This document shows positions 1-12,780 of a stretch of 64,000 bases of DNA, piece after piece. The DNA lies in the NCBI GenBank assembly GCA_033964015.1, contig CM066925.1, positions 6,713,998-6,777,997 of the forward strand, in the 5' to 3' direction. This DNA comes from Scolanthus callimorphus. Lineage: Eukaryota > Cnidaria > Anthozoa > Actiniaria > Edwardsiidae. The position numbers and the translations under genes are program-made. A model generated the notes under the pieces. It did not search any database, was not told where the DNA came from, and saw only the letters and a program-made list of their open reading frames with translations. Numbering within the stretch: position 1 is the first letter of the stretch; every line of letters begins with the position of its first letter.

Positions 1-487
1 TGACAGTCGCTATCCTGATGTTGAATTGCTCAGTAGCTAGATACCTATGGGTGAGAGAACGCCCGGCCACCAGACCATATAAGGACGCCCCTTGTACCGT
101 TAGTGAACAATCAAGTAATTGATATGCATCACCAACGTACTTATAGGCCCGAAGAGTGTGTTAGAGATCCATGTGGGATACGTTGTTGGTTTTCTTTTTA
201 ACTAGTATTAGCTTAACTCCGATAATTAATGCAGAAATGTTTTTCATAGTTGCCGTTAAGCATGATTTTTTTACTCATTATTCCAATAGTAGGTATAACA
301 TTGACACCGGAATGAGTTTCTTTTTAAGTTGTCCGTTTGCGCATGAGCGCACACGTCATCTTGTACCTCCACAACATCCTGAGAAAGTCAGCACGACCGA
401 GAGACTCTGGCAATGAGATTGGACCATTAATTTCTTTTTCCTTTGGAGTGTCATTTTCATTTAGCCAGTGACTCCTCTATCCGCGGA

Positions 488-661
488 ACACAGGGATTTC
501 TGTAGAACCCATCCACTGGAAAAGCTGAATTTCCCATGGTAGAAGAATGGGAAAGTGTTCGGATTTCCATGGCTATCCACGTGAATTCTGAACACTTCCC
601 ATGCGGTGCCTTGGGAAATTCAGCCTTTCAAGTGGATGGGTTTCTGCAGAAATTCCCTGTG
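488..661. repeat. Small TIR element (MITE-like), family 1
   Basis: The ends are inverted copies of each other over about 45 bp, beginning CACAGGGATTTCTG on the left, with near-palindromic interior. It interrupts the tRNA leader that is uninterrupted at 51.2 and 62.8 kb, so those copies show the empty site. A second, interrupted member lies at 17334-17683. It encodes nothing recognisable. Confidence 0.75.
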
Positions 662-744
662 AAAGACGCCTCACGTAGATCAATAGAGAGGTTGGCAGGT
701 AGGGGTCTAATTTGAAACAGAAAAAGAGCAACGTTCTATGCAAA

Positions 745-817
745 GCCTCCGTAGTCTAATGGATATGACGTCGGCCTCCTAAGCCGAAGGTTGCGGGTTC
801 GAGTCCCGTCGGAGGTG
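745..817 (+). tRNA. tRNA-Arg (anticodon CCT)
   Basis: 73 nt that fold as a complete cloverleaf: a 7-bp acceptor stem (first pair G-U), D arm with TAATGGAT, anticodon stem TCGGC/GCCGA closing loop CTCCTAA (anticodon CCT, reads AGG), and T arm with GGTTCGAGTCC. No intron and no encoded CCA. A T-run at 823-831 is a good RNA polymerase III terminator. It differs from the copy at 1045 by one base in the T loop (GAGT versus GAAT). Confidence 0.97.
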
Positions 818-1044
818 TGAGCTTTTTTTTTATCTGAACGGCTTCAAACGGGAGTTCAAAATTGGTCGTTATCGGTGCTGGCAGAGATCGGTGGTCTGGC
901 CAAAAGCAGCATTTTCTTTTTTCTTTGGTGTCATGTCTTTTTGGCCGAAACACTTTATCTGCGGACGACGCCCTACGTAGATCGAAGGCGAGGTTGGCAG
1001 GTAGGGGTCTCATGTGAAACTAAAAAAGGTAGCCTCTATGCAAA

Positions 1045-1117
1045 GCCTCCGTAGTCTAATGGATATGACGTCGGCCTCCTAAGCCGAAGGTTGCGGGTTC
1101 GAATCCCGTCGGAGGTG
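1045..1117 (+). tRNA. tRNA-Arg (anticodon CCT), second copy
   Basis: Same 73-nt sequence as the copy at 51361 and one base different from the copy at 745. The cloverleaf is intact, the anticodon loop is CTCCTAA, and a long T-run (1128-1137) follows as the Pol III terminator. The ~190 bp before it resemble the leader of the first copy, so it arose by local tandem duplication with period 300 bp. Confidence 0.97.
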
Positions 1118-1806
1118 CTACGTCCGATTTTTTTTTTCTTTATACGAACCGATTCAAACAGTTTTTCAATCATGGTCGTTATCGAAGCTTGCAGCGGTCG
1201 TTAAAATAGAGCTTTTACAATTTTTTTGCTTATTTTTGAGTCATCGTCTTTTGATTCGCAACCTCGTCCCAGGGGTCTTGTGGTAATTTTCACGAGGGTA
1301 AAGGATGAACGTTTTTTCAGAGGGTAGCGTCTTCAAAAGATTTTGAGACGCGGTCGCCCCGTGAAAAAGGCTAAGCCTCTACCCGGTTTTTTTTTTTTCA
1401 GAAACGCCATCTTGAACTTACCCATAACACCTCGGGGACGAGGTTGCTGGCTCGTCGCTTACGTACAGACAACCGAAGGCTCGCCTATGATACGTCAGAA
1501 GGGTCTATTTAACAATTAGATTACGAGCTCGAGATTTCTATGAGCTGATAGATGACGAGCAGTCTTCGACGGGAAATCGAGAGCGAGTAATCTAATTGTT
1601 TTAGTAAAATCACACACACACTACCTTCGAATAATGAAACTTTTTTTTTATTTATATCTTTTAAAAAATGTTCAAAACGCCGGCCTTTTCAAACTCACTA
1701 TCTATGACTCATAGACAGCGAGTTTTGAACAAATCAGAATGCAGGATTCGTGATAGTGTGTGAGTGTGATTTTACTAATTATTAGCAGCCTACTTTGCAT
1801 ATTTAC

Positions 1807-2049
1807 CAATTAAACGAGAGAATAAATGTGCGTTTTCTTAGCTTTGGAGTCTTAACCAGGTCAAGCACCGTGTACTTCGTGTTGTGGTGCTCCCTCTCTA
1901 TTTGGTCCCTCCGGATATCCTCGATCACCTTCGTTATCACCTTTGCGTCCAGGGCTCCTCCATCTTTAGCACCGAACTTCATCAACTGCGCATGCGCCTC
2001 GTCCAGTCGGTTGTGAGCGATAAGCCAACGCGCAGACTCGGGAAACACT
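1807..2049 (-). CDS. SLC22-type transporter, coding exon 4
   Basis: Minus-strand exon read from 2049 down to 1807. The acceptor is a pyrimidine-rich ...ACTTCAG and the donor is GTAAATATG just below 1807. The first base completes the arginine codon split by intron 3, and the last two bases begin a tryptophan codon, so the reading frame is exact. It encodes the end of TM6 with the PESARWL family motif, the cytoplasmic loop, and KTPKLRKRTFILSFNW leading into TM7. The following exons must lie left of the window, because I see no continuation in 1-1800. Confidence in the exon is high; the exact SLC22 subfamily (organic cation, carnitine or anion type) cannot be set from this half of the protein. 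Confidence 0.92.
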
Positions 2050-2546
2050 CTGAAGTTAAGAGCAAGAAAATTGTAAGTCAATGAAAGTGCTTATACGTTC
2101 AATAGAAATTAATTGCATAATTCCTGCATGCTTTGCCGTTGGCTTGCCTAGTTCTTATAAAGACTACACTTAGCACCAAACTTCGTTAATTTCTATAGGT
2201 CAATATGTTCTTTCATTTTCTATGTGATTCGTTCGACCAGGGTATGACACCGCAGCAAAACGTACTACGCACGCGCAGCTTCTCTCTCCCGGTCAAGGCC
2301 TTTGCCGCCATTCCCCCGTACAAAATAATTCTCCCTCGTCAAGTTTTCCTTATATCTGGCGCGAAATTCAAGAATGTAAGCCATAGAAAGAAAATGTAAG
2401 CTTTGAAATCGCATAAAGGTTAGGTTTTTCATAGTTTTTGTGCTTGCACTTAAAGTAAAATGAGAGTTGAAGTTGGCGAATGGGGAGAAAAGACGATATG
2501 TTGTATTTGTAATCAGGAGCTGTAGGAGACGAATTTCATTATGTTA

Positions 2547-2745
2547 GGGACCGGTCATTATTTATCGCCTGGGGGGGGATCACTACATTATCGGACGAGC
2601 GAAAGGGGGATCTCTCAAACCCTGAAAGGGGAGACCACAAGAAGTTTTCTAAGTAGTTATTCAAGCAACTTCTCTAACATTTGCATTTTTGTACTTCACT
2701 TCACTCAATAAATAATAAAAATTGTTCTGCTGTGAACTGAAGTAT
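2547..2745 (+). repeat. 5' fragment of the GGGACCGGTC TIR element family
   Basis: Begins TTA then GGGACCGGTCATTATTTATC followed by a G-run, as at 48011, then breaks off after about 200 bp. The complement of this end closes other members (for example 58701 and 13743), each followed by TTA. TTA on both outer sides and G-rich ends suggest a PIF/Harbinger-like non-autonomous element, by inference. Confidence 0.65.
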
Positions 2746-5700
2746 AAATTACAGCCGTCATATCAAGAAAATTTCGCCAAAAGCTGTCGTTCTGCCGACG
2801 TTGCAAAACTTCCTTATTAGGAAATTCCCCCTTACCTTATTTGGAAGGTCTGTAAGTACTTTTCCTCATATCTAGCTTAGCGAAAAAGGCAGGAAAATTG
2901 ACCAAAACTTGCAGATACTCGAGAAACATCCTTCTCTTGGTCGCCATTTTGTTTTTACCCCCCGCCGAGGGGCCTGAGTCACGTTTTGAACACCACAGGC
3001 AACCCCCGCGGATTTGCCATAAAACGACAGCACTTTCTTGATATGGAAATGCAGAGTTGGAAATATTTAGCGCTGCTAATCGAACTTGGAAGTCGGCTTG
3101 CTGGACTACACTCGAAGTGGTTGAATGTTGGTTGAGCTGATTGCTTTTCTAATTTGCTTTGCTAAGTTGTTTTTCTAATTGCCAAGCTACGACAAAATGG
3201 TAAGTTTAAAAACAATTCTTTTATCGTCATTTTGCTCTTTTTTCACGCAGGGCCTAAACGCGCGCAAAAGGGGTACGTTGATCGTGGCAGCTTTCGGACT
3301 TGGACGTGAGGCCTTTTCGGTAGCCTGGTGACTAATTTGCGATTTCATCCGACCATCCACTTCGGTAGCTCGTTTCAAACTCGTTGTTTACCGAAGAAAA
3401 GATCGGAAGGCGGGAAGCCATGACCGAAGGAAGCAGCTTTGTTCTGATACCAAACATGACGGGCTTCGGAAAACAGAAGGCAGATTTCTTCTCTACTGGA
3501 AAGAGGCAAAATTTGAAAAACACAGAAAGTAGTCGCCAGCAGCTATTTTGACCCTTGTTTTACTTTTTCCATGGAGTTATTAATCCTTTTGAATATGCTT
3601 AGTGCGTTGTTGAGTCTTCAAACCAAAACGCTATGTTTTTAGTTTTTCGAGTTTCTGTGTTCAGATTTCGCGCGAGGCCCTTTCTAGTTCTTTAGAAACC
3701 TCTGTTTTGGACGAAAATATCGCTCAGAATCAGTTGGAATCAAATGGGAAAACCTTACGGAGGTGAAAAGAATTTTGAAGGGCATGGCAGCGAGTGGAAT
3801 ACTTCCAGTTCGGCAAGATAATGATGGTACATGTGAAGTAATTTAACTTAAGGGCATTTTACTTCAGAAGGAAGAGTCTTGGCTACTAGAGGTAAGAACT
3901 GAACAACAGAAATATCAAAACAATCCTCATGATTCTTCTTTTATTTTCGCGGGTTTTTCACGGTAGAGCCATGTGTTTTAATTTTTGTTTGTCGGTTGTA
4001 AGCTTACATCTTTCTGTGGATGAATTGCACTTCGCTTTAGCAGATTAGTTGAATATATTTCGAGTTAATAATCCTCCTTGTAGTATGCATTACTTAAATA
4101 AATGTCCTTTTTCTCCATTTTCCACCCTAAGCGACGGTAAAATTTGTTAGAAAAGTTAGCTTGTTTACACTAGTAATTCACATCCGCGCGGCTGGTCAAA
4201 CCCGTGCGTTTCGTTTCGTCTGTGAACTAAACTAAGAACACTGCACCTCCAAAATTGCTCAAACAGCTTAGCCCAATGAAACTGAAATTCTCGTCCACTG
4301 CAATTTCATAAATCTTTTGTTTTTCGCTCAGAATTCAGAATGTATAGTCAGTAGAATGATTTAAGCTTAAACCAAGTTCGAACTACAAAAGCATAAGCTT
4401 AATTTATGAGAAATGAAAATCAAAGTGTAAATTTGCCAATTTTATTTCCCAATCATTCAGAGAGTAAGATAATTAAGTTATACTCTTCCACATGAAGTTA
4501 TGCTTGTGTTTATATCAAAAGTAACTAAAGGAAAAGACATGGTTGTCAGTAAGGAGGTCACAGCTCTTCTTTGTAATTTTTGTTCTTGCATATTTTTCTA
4601 TGCTTAAATTAAGGAACACTCTTTTGTCAAAATGTTTCTGTACTTACAGAATCCTGCACTGTATATTAATTTTTAATTATTTTTCTAAATCTAAAAAATA
4701 AGTGACATAAAATAGTATAAAAGATTGGCACTGGATAAGAAAATGAGGCATGTCAGTCACTTACAGTCAAAGACATCATGAGTCAATAAAAAAACATTTC
4801 TCAATTCAATATTAAAAAGGTTAAATGCTCAAAGTTTTATTTCTGAATAAGCAATTGTTCACCCAGAGTAATTATTTAGATTACAAAATTTTCATTATTG
4901 AATTGAAAATTGCATTTTTCGATTGAATAATGAAATCAAGAATGGAATAATTAATTTAATATTTAACTCTTGGGGGGGGGGCATGCTTCAGGTCTTTTGA
5001 CTGCAAAACAAATTAGGCAATAAGCATTGGATGCAAAACACAACATAAATCACACAAAAACTATATTATAGTAATGACCTCTAATATATTTCAAGTGTCA
5101 GATTGCTATAATTTTCTAACCATTCAGACCATTGAAAAATATGGTGGTTTACTAGATATTTTAAGGTAACAAGATGTTATTTTTATATGTAGTCACTTCA
5201 TTCCTTCTTATCTACAGTGCAGTTTCCAAAAACTGAGGCAGCTGACCTTGAGTAGTAGAAAGCTTGTGAAAAATCCATAGAACTAAATCCTACTTGAAGA
5301 AAATATAACATCTTGTGTCATTTACTGCTCTCGGGTGAGCAGGTCTGCTATTTCAATCATAAACTGTTATGGCCAGCATGAAACATGGGCCATTTTTTTT
5401 TTAAATCAGTAATATTTTAACACAGAATGCGGCTATAAAGTTTGACATGCTGCTAAAAGTTGATTAATTCAAATTTCAATGGCAAAACTACAATTTAGAA
5501 ACTTCTCCTGGGACTAATTTTACAGATAGAGGAACATTATATTAATGCTTTGGGAATTCCATAACAGAGCAAATGTCAGTTAAATAAATTAGAACCCATG
5601 ATAAGTGCAGAAGAGCACTGGCTTAGCAGTCAACTGTCCCGTAGATGGTGAAATGTTTAACCTTCAAAGCCTGAAGCCATGCATTTTACCAGTGGACATT

Positions 5701-7099
5701 CTTTGGTTTTTGTCATTATCTATATATTCTCCTAAGTATATCATAAATTCTAACAAGTGTAAAAAGCTAGTAGTCATCAGAGTTTGATCAGGTACTTTGA
5801 AAACATTTCACTGCTGGCTTATTTTCATCTGCTAACAGTCATGGTAAAAATGATGTATTTGTCAGATGCATGCATTTGATAAATATAGAGAATGAAATAT
5901 TCTTTTTTTTTAGCTTATTAAGCAAGGAAACAATAAGCGGCAATCAGAATTAATGTCAAAATCATATAAATCAGCTTGCATGCAATACTGTCATGCCAGA
6001 TTTCCCCCTCAAAAAGAGTCCAGCACACATATGGACATTTTTTTCCATGACAGATATAGTTGCCACAGTGAGGGTTCAAAATATCTAAACTGGTGGTACT
6101 AGGAGTTACTCAAGCTTCACTCATGCCACAACTGTGAGCATGCATGTATACAAGTGAAGTTCAGAATGTATGCAAGTGCAGTCAAAGTATTATTGAGCTT
6201 CCAAGTGTCATATATTTTTCTTGATAGCCTCTCACAGGTTCTAAAATCCAGACACAAAGGCAAGCCACAATTTTCCTCTTGTATCCTGATGTTCTTTTCC
6301 TGCCATGGGAGACTGACATGTTTTTGATGTGTCAGGGAGTTTCAAACTGCGACAAGTTTGCGTAACGCAGAATACATAGAAATCTCCAATGTGTCCATGA
6401 CCCTGTCCCTAGTCAAACATCAAGGCCATATTCAACAGTGCAGTTCTTGCTCATAGTTTTTTAAATTCAATTTTTGACAACCCTTTTGTCTATAACACTC
6501 CACGACCAGCAGCGTAGTCTTATCTTGAAATATTTCAATCGCTATCTTCTGCTCAAACATCAGACAGTCTTGTAAGCCATAATCATGGCTTGTGACGAAA
6601 AGTACGCTCGAAATTTGCAAGGAATTTACAGAGGAAGACGATAATAGGAGACGCATGGTAGCGAACTTTTACACGAATCGAACTCGATTGTTGAAATTCA
6701 AGAGAATCTGTACAGCAGATGTTTTGTTACTCCACAACAACGTCCCCTGAAGCTTTTTCTTGCAAAACTCCTAGTCTTGGGCAGAGTATGAGGGTAAAAC
6801 TCATTATAAATATTGAGAAAACATCCTTCCTTTGCACTGCTCCGTGTTCGAACGCGCCGCCAGCATCTTGCTACTATCACAGAAATATGCATCCGCTGAA
6901 CGCGGGGCGAACGTACCACTTTGACACGAAATTAGGCCCGCTGTGTTTTGGTTAGTTCTTTCATTTTTTTCGCGAATGTCAAACCGAATTAACTTGGATT
7001 GAAACAACAGCAAAAAACTAACAACTTTGTAAACCATTCAAAACATTCACGGCCTGTTTAGTTGACTTTTTTGTGTTTTCCGGTGTCGCCTCAGCCACC

Positions 7100-7262
7100 A
7101 ATTTCCGTATTTCATCAACATTCTTAGACAAAAACCTTGGTTGCTTGTTTATCCATTATTTTTTAAACAGAAAAGCCAGTTTTTGCTTAAAACATTTCTC
7201 TCAGGACGTGGTGAAAATGCACCACGTGATACGTTTCGACCAATGAGCGCGCCTTAAATTGA
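7100..7262. repeat. Diverged single copy of the 22.86-kb tandem repeat family
   Basis: Matches 22785-22990, including TTTCTCTCAGGACG, the ACCACGTGATACGT block and ATGAGCGCG, but lacks the ~35 bp between them that contain the GATATC inverted motif. Nothing coding is visible. Confidence 0.6.
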
Positions 7263-7284
7263 TCACTGGTATATAAAATCTAAT

Positions 7285-7773
7285 AAGTCTTTGGCAACTC
7301 GCGCAACGGAGACACTACTTTCGCCATTCACAAGAACAAGTACATCTTGGCGAGAAAAAACAATCTCTGCAGTGATAGGCCTGGCGGGCAGTCACTATGT
7401 TCGCAAGAAGAGTAAGCGTGAGTTCGACGTTATAGGCATAGAAATTCGTCATTTGGGCCGCGCTTCACGCAAATGAATAATAATAATTTCGTCATTTCGG
7501 CATGAATAAGAAAATCTACAAAAAATGGAATGTTCATCTACACTTTCTCTGAGGCTTGATGAAATGCGTTTATCAAAATTCGGGAGCGCTTCGCGCGCAA
7601 CGAAAAAATAAAATGCGATCCTATCTGTAAATTGTCTTCTACTAGGTCCAATAGGGGTCGGGGGGGATCACGAAAACGTTTAACTGCTCTGAGGGGGATC
7701 ACGTTAATCATTGTACTTATAGAGGGAGGATCACTGCATTTTGACCTTGCATTACCCAAAATCCTCTGCCCCC

Positions 7774-7806
<33 letters not shown>

Positions 7807-7816
7807 CGATAAATAA
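7285..7816 (+). repeat. GGGACCGGTC family element, interior plus cut right end
   Basis: Interior shared with 48240-48590, 58020-58701 and 12990-13400 (landmarks: GGCCTGGCGGGCAGTCACTA, GCCGCGCTTCACGC, GGATCACGTTAATC). It runs into a 30-C tract (7775-7804) and GGCGATAAATAA, then is cut by CAGGGTCCTGAAGGGG at 7817. The expected last bases of the element (AATGACCGGTCCC) are found instead at 13730-13743. Confidence 0.7.
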
Positions 7817-8128
7817 CAGGGTCCTGAAGGGGTAAAACGGGAGCCGGGATTCGCCTTTTTTTAGGCCGGGAAAACGGGATTTGGGTTACCGGGAACGGGA
7901 TTTGTCTACCGGGAATGGGAATCAAGATGCTTCAACGGGAACGAGATTTTTCAAATCTCTCCTTGTATATCCTGTGTATCCGAATAAAAAGTCGTCAATT
8001 TATACCATTTTTTGCATTTTAAGACTGTTTAGAGTATCCTAACAGCATGCTACCTGAAAATAGAATTTCACTTCTCGCCCCTTTTTTTGGTCCCTCGGAA
8101 TCTGCGAAGTTTGGGGCAACGGTTTGAT

Positions 8129-8639
8129 AAATTCACGGGCACACAACGAGCCCCCCTGGTTAAAATGCGTTTAAATTACGTATTTGGACATTTTACGCAC
8201 GTAGAGCATATAAATACATGTTTTAAAAGTTGCTGGCAAGAATTTAGCTGTTCCTTTTTGCCAGGAGAGGGTCTCAATTTTTCCCAGCCAGCAGCTGCGT
8301 GTTAAAAAAATTTCCCAGCCAGCAGGACAATTTAAAAAATTTTCCAGCCAGGAGAATAACATCACCACAGGAAGCCCGAAAAATATATGGGTATCCTTAA
8401 AAACGATCACTAACTAAGTGCTTGTTTAAGTACTGTCACTTAAAATTTCATTTTTCAACATCCATGAGCAACTTGTGTTTCCCAGCAAAAGCGATATGCA
8501 TAAATTTTTGCCAGGAACTGGAGGCGATGATTAATTGCCAGCCAGCAAGGGACCGCGGTGAATTTTTGCCAGCCAGCAACGAAAGCGGGTGAGGAACAGC
8601 TTTTTTGAGGAACAGCCCCGTTGTGTGCCCGTGTAAATT
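8129..8639. repeat. TIR element with GGGCACACAACG ends
   Basis: AATTCACGGGCACACAACG near 8129 is matched in inverse by CGTTGTGTGCCCGTGTAAATT ending at 8639. The interior has at least five copies of CCAGCCAGCA or close variants, each after a T-rich run. Non-coding. Confidence 0.6.
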
Positions 8640-8689
8640 GGCATAGGCATTTTCAAAACGGCGGAACCACTTGAATAGAAGATAGCACT

Positions 8690-8870
8690 CAAAAAGGCGA
8701 TATCGCCCTCGTCGCTGCGCGACTCGTGCGATATCGCTTTTTCCGTGCTATTTTCTTAGCGGAATCTAGTCTCCTGAAGCTTTGAATAATCCTATAGAAT
8801 CGTATGATAGCGGAGCTCCTTAGCGGCCGAAGGCCGCAGAGCGGAGCACCATACCTAAGAAAAGAGCGTC
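8690..8870. repeat. GC-rich inverted motifs (GCGATATCGC, CGGCCGAAGGCCG)
   Basis: Two GCGATATCGC-type sites flank a short GC-rich stretch, followed by GCGGAGCTCC ... GGCCGAAGGCC ... GCGGAGCACC. It looks like a small fold-back repeat; its boundaries are unclear. Confidence 0.35.
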
Positions 8871-8897
8871 CCAACGATGGCAAATGTAGCGCATGTA

Positions 8898-9125
8898 TTA
8901 TATCCACAGGGTACCCAAAGTATCACAGGCGGGAATGGGCGCAAAGGGATGCGACTAAATTTTGAACGTCGAGCGAGCGTGTGTGCTTCCTGAAGCCTGA
9001 CGTCACAGGCGTGATATCCACAGGGTACCCAAAGTATCACAGGCGGGAATGGGCGCAAAGGGATACGACTGAATTTTGAACGTCAGCGAGCGTGTGTGCT
9101 TCCTGAAGCCTGACGTCACAGGTGT
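8898..9125 (+). repeat. Tandem duplication, two ~114-bp units
   Basis: Two adjacent copies of a unit beginning ATATCCACAGGGTACCCAAA and ending CCTGACGTCACAGG, differing at a few bases. Both copies carry the palindrome TGACGTCA, a CRE-like site. A pair of CGCCGGTCGAATGACGG repeats and a G-run follow to about 9260. Confidence 0.8.
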
Positions 9126-10560
9126 GACGTCACAACATGCGCCGCCGGTCGAATGACGGTTTTTTTTTAGACGGGGGGATGTGTGATTTGTCGGGGTGGC
9201 ACCGCCGGTCGAATGACGGGGGAGGGAGGGGTGAGTTGTCGGGGCCGGGGGGGGGGGGGGATTGGAGGTTGCTCAATATTGGTGAATTCTCGAGCAATCT
9301 GCTTGAAAATATATTAAGAGTCTTTTGATCGAAAGACATTCTTCCAAGCGACTGCAGAACTGTTCTACTGAAAAGTATGTTTACAAAAAGCCAGGGACTA
9401 CGAGTGTCTGAAGAAATCTCCTGTTATCTGACAAGAAGGCTTAAACTTTTCAGCGCAAATCCTGCTATGGCGGCAGAGATTGTTACCTGGCCATTTATTC
9501 GCCCTTTCTTTCACAAAACAGTGGAATTTTATATAATGGGACAGAATTTTGTCGAAAGGTAAAAGTAACTGCGAGACGCTACATTTGTACATTACGGCAG
9601 TAGCGTGAGTCAAGAAGGTCATACTTTGAGAATTAATTTGAAGAGTCAATGGCGGCAAGTTGTTATGTTAAAACAATTCGATTCGTGGATCAAAGTCACT
9701 GCTAGATAAGAGCACTGTTTATAGGGAGATGGCAGGACATTCACAAGTTCCGAACAGATTTACATTCAGGTTGTTCCTACACGGGAAAAGCTACTCATCA
9801 GGATGAAGGTAAAATTCGCTGTTTCTTTTTCGAGCATGTCGACTTTTCTTGAATCTGAGTGAGAGGTCGCGAGCCTAGTCACAACTCAACGTGTTTAACT
9901 TATATGCGACCCTAACTAAAGGTCTCTAGAATTCTATTATTAGTCCTTTAAGAACGACTTAGTCGTGTTTTCTAACAACGAAGGCTAATTAAGCCTTCAC
10001 AGCTTTCTGCAAAAGAGATATAAAAACACGCCCAAACGTAAGCTTATTTCGATCATCGACACAAGTAAAATCTCAGGCAAAAGTGCTGCAACCGGAAACT
10101 GGTTAATGGCATTGGAGTCTGGTGATCACCTTAGTACCTTGGACTTCCAAGCGGCAAGATATTGACTTATGCGGTACTTATAAAAATATTTTCTAGCAAA
10201 AAAATATGGTATACAGTATTTAATTCTGTTGAATTGGCTCTAAACACTTGACTTTCAACATGCATGGATTGTGTAATTTACTACCAAATGGCAGTGCCAG
10301 TAGTAACAATAGGAAAACAAATGAATTAACTTAATGTATTTAGTATAGTACATGTTGTCTGCTAGAATTTCATTCACTATTTACAAAGTCATTGTGATTA
10401 GTAGAAGTATGCCCATTCCCTGTGGAAAACAAAATTATGTTATACACTGTACAAACAGGGTTTTATTAGATTAAAAATACCAATTGGTCATTGAGACAGT
10501 AAAATTTAACACCGAATTTTTTCATATGGCATACTTTGTGTCTAAAATTTTTTGTGCCTT

Positions 10561-10836
10561 TGGACAATTCCAGAAAATATATGTACCCCGGGGATGGCCA
10601 GCATTTGGAAATTCTGAATGGGAGGGGGGTTTTCAAGCTCGGAATTCTACCTGCATGGGGGGTTTTTGAAGCTGGAAGCTATTGTAGGTTAACCTCTCAG
10701 GAATTCTATATGCATGGGGGTGGGGGTGAGCCATTTTGGAAATTCTGGATGCATGGTGAGGGAAGGGGGGGGGGGGGGATGGTCAAAACCTAGTGCCGTC
10801 TGTGGTTGGGGTACATATATTGTCTGGAATTGCCCA
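10561..10836. repeat. TIR element, GGACAATTCCAG family, copy 1
   Basis: Left end TGGACAATTCCAGAAAATAT and right end its inverse (ATATTGTCTGGAATTGCCCA). The interior has G-rich runs and repeated TATATGCATGGGGG / CTGGATGCATG motifs. The same family occurs at 10937-11496, 12560-12705 (partial) and 38439-38682. Confidence 0.8.
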
Positions 10837-10936
10837 TGATGGGTTATCAGGCAGTGTATCCATGGGGATTGAAAATTTTGTATTTTTCCCTCTTGGTCCA
10901 TATGGCATACTTTGTGTCTAAAACTTTTTGTGCCTT

Positions 10937-11496
10937 TGGACAATTCCAGAAAATATATGTACCCCGGGGATGGCCAGCATTTGGAAATTCTGAATGGTAG
11001 GAGGGGGTTTTCAAGCTCGGAATTAGGCCTGCATGGTTTTTTTTTAAGCTGGAAGCTATTTAACCATTATTCTGCGAGATTACGCAGAATATCGTCTGAT
11101 ACTTAGCCGACGAGGGACGAAGTCCCGAGTTTGCTAAAATCAGACCATATTCTGCAAAATCGAGCAGGATAATGGTTTTATTATTCAGCACATCGATAGC
11201 ACAAAAAAAACGAAAAAATGACTTTTGTGTATTATTTACGAGCTCAAAACATCATATTTTCCTCAGAGACGGATATCGCAGGATAGCTGTCATGTACAGA
11301 AGACAGCTATTGGCGTTACAATGACCATATTTGGGCAGTGCATCGATGTGCTGAATAATAATGTAGGTTAAGCTCTCAGGAATTCTATATGCATGGGGGT
11401 GGGGGTAAGCCATTTTGGAAATTCTGGATGCATGGGGAGGGGGGGGGGATGGTCAAAACCTAGTGCCGCCCGTGGTGGTGGTACATATATTTTCTG
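10937..11496. repeat. GGACAATTCCAG family, copy 2, interrupted by a nested insertion
   Basis: Same ends as copy 1. Both copies are preceded by ATGGCATACTTTGTGTCTAA and followed by CCATGATGGGTTATCAGGCA, so a ~376-bp unit was duplicated in tandem. The second copy was then split by an insertion (11058-11363) that itself ends in inverted TATTCAGCACATCGAT / ATCGATGTGCTGAATA and holds the AATATCGTCTGATA motif. Confidence 0.75.
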
Positions 11497-11529
11497 GAAT
11501 TGCCCATGATGGGTTATCAGGCAGTGTAT

Positions 11530-12185
11530 CCATGGGGATTGAAAATTTTGTATTTTTCCTTCTTGGCGTATAATGGTTTCCATTTGTCTTTGAAAATTTT
11601 TTCAGTGCTTTTGATAAAGAATTATCCAACTTCACTATTGCTTGGCTTGGATCTATTGTTCAAACTATTAGCGTCTAAATAACACAGTATAGAGCCCCTT
11701 GATGGAAATCCGCTGACTCAATATGGTGTACCCAGGCCCATAGTGTAGTGACCACCCATGGAGGGGACTCAGAGCGATGGGCACAGAAAGAAGTGAGATA
11801 GAGAATGTTGGAAGTTTCCATTTCTCTTTGATAATTTTTAATTAAGAACACACATTGAGAATTACAAAGATACTCAAAGTAGTAAAATCTTACATATTCC
11901 ATGCTTTGCCAAATGGTATACTTCAGTCTAAAATTTACCCCTATGTGTTTATCAGGCAAACCCTAGACTTGCTCAAAGTCAAACCTCTCATAGGATACAA
12001 GCAAGCAAAAATTTGAAGGACTTTGAGGAAGTCTAGGCATAACCCATGGGGATTGAAAAATGTGTCTTTTCACTGTTAGTGGTATATTGGTTTTCATTTG
12101 TGTTTGACATCATTTTCAAGCTTAGATAACAATTTTACCATCTTCACTATTGCTTGACTTTGATCTGCTGTACAAACTAGCATCT
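11530..12185 (+). repeat. Degenerate local duplication
   Basis: 11530-11680 and 12040-12190 match loosely in the same order (CCATGGGGATTGAAAA, TTTCATTTGT, CTTCACTATTGCTTG, ATCT...ACAAACTA). An older duplication of the same intron sequence; non-coding. Confidence 0.5.
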
Positions 12186-12559
12186 AAGGCTACATTTCAT
12201 TATATATGGGGTTGGGGGGGGGGGGGGGGCAGGTGACATTCTTAGGGGACACACACAACCCCCTTGAGGTTACAGTTTACAGTCCCTTGCACAATAATCA
12301 AGTAACACTGAGTTTATTTGTTTTCTCCACTTGTAGAACCTTGTAAAGTTCCTATCTGGCTCATTACACTTTTTGCATAATATTGTTTTTTACAAAATTT
12401 CAGACCCCCTACAAAATTGCTCCATCAAAATGGAATTATGCCTACTGCTTGCCACCCCCAACATACATAATGAATGCAGCCTAAATAATATAATTCCTAC
12501 ATGGTTAGAGCCTCCAATTGTAATCGGGGGGGGGGGGGGGGGTTCAAAGCTATAAGCTA

Positions 12560-12705
12560 ATTTAACCTCTCAGGCATTCTATATGCATGGGGGTAACACA
12601 TTCTGTATGCATGGGGGTAACACATTTTGGAAATACTGGATGCACGGGCGTCAACAACTAGTGCTGCCCATCCCCGGGGCACATATATTTTCTGGAAATA
12701 CCCAT
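12560..12705. repeat. GGACAATTCCAG family, partial copy
   Basis: Carries TATATGCATGGGGGTAACAC twice and the closing ACATATATTTTCTGGAA end; the opening end is missing and a G-run precedes it. Confidence 0.6.
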
Positions 12706-12780
12706 TATTAATATCAGTGGGATTGGTGATTGGGAGCTCCGCTTTTAGGCAGTGCCTAAATCTATATATTATATCTTTTA

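Larger units (their letters stand above)
1..1117 (+). repeat. Segmental duplication unit, copy 1 (tRNA-Arg part)
   Basis: From the first base this stretch matches 50766-51440 and 62388-63030 in the same order and orientation: a conserved ~740-bp leader, then the tRNA-Arg gene. Here the leader carries a small TIR element (488-661) absent from the other two copies, and the tRNA with its immediate leader is duplicated locally (745 and 1045). The match continues past the tRNAs into the SLC22 exon near 1807-2049, which corresponds to 51957-52131 in copy A. The unit therefore probably continues left of the window. Confidence 0.9.

Noticed and set aside
3199..3330. Possible 5' exon ATG|GTAAGT with a 27-codon continuation after a CACGCAG acceptor
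   Set aside because: The spliced peptide is only 27 residues and matches nothing I know; the ATG and splice sites can occur by chance.
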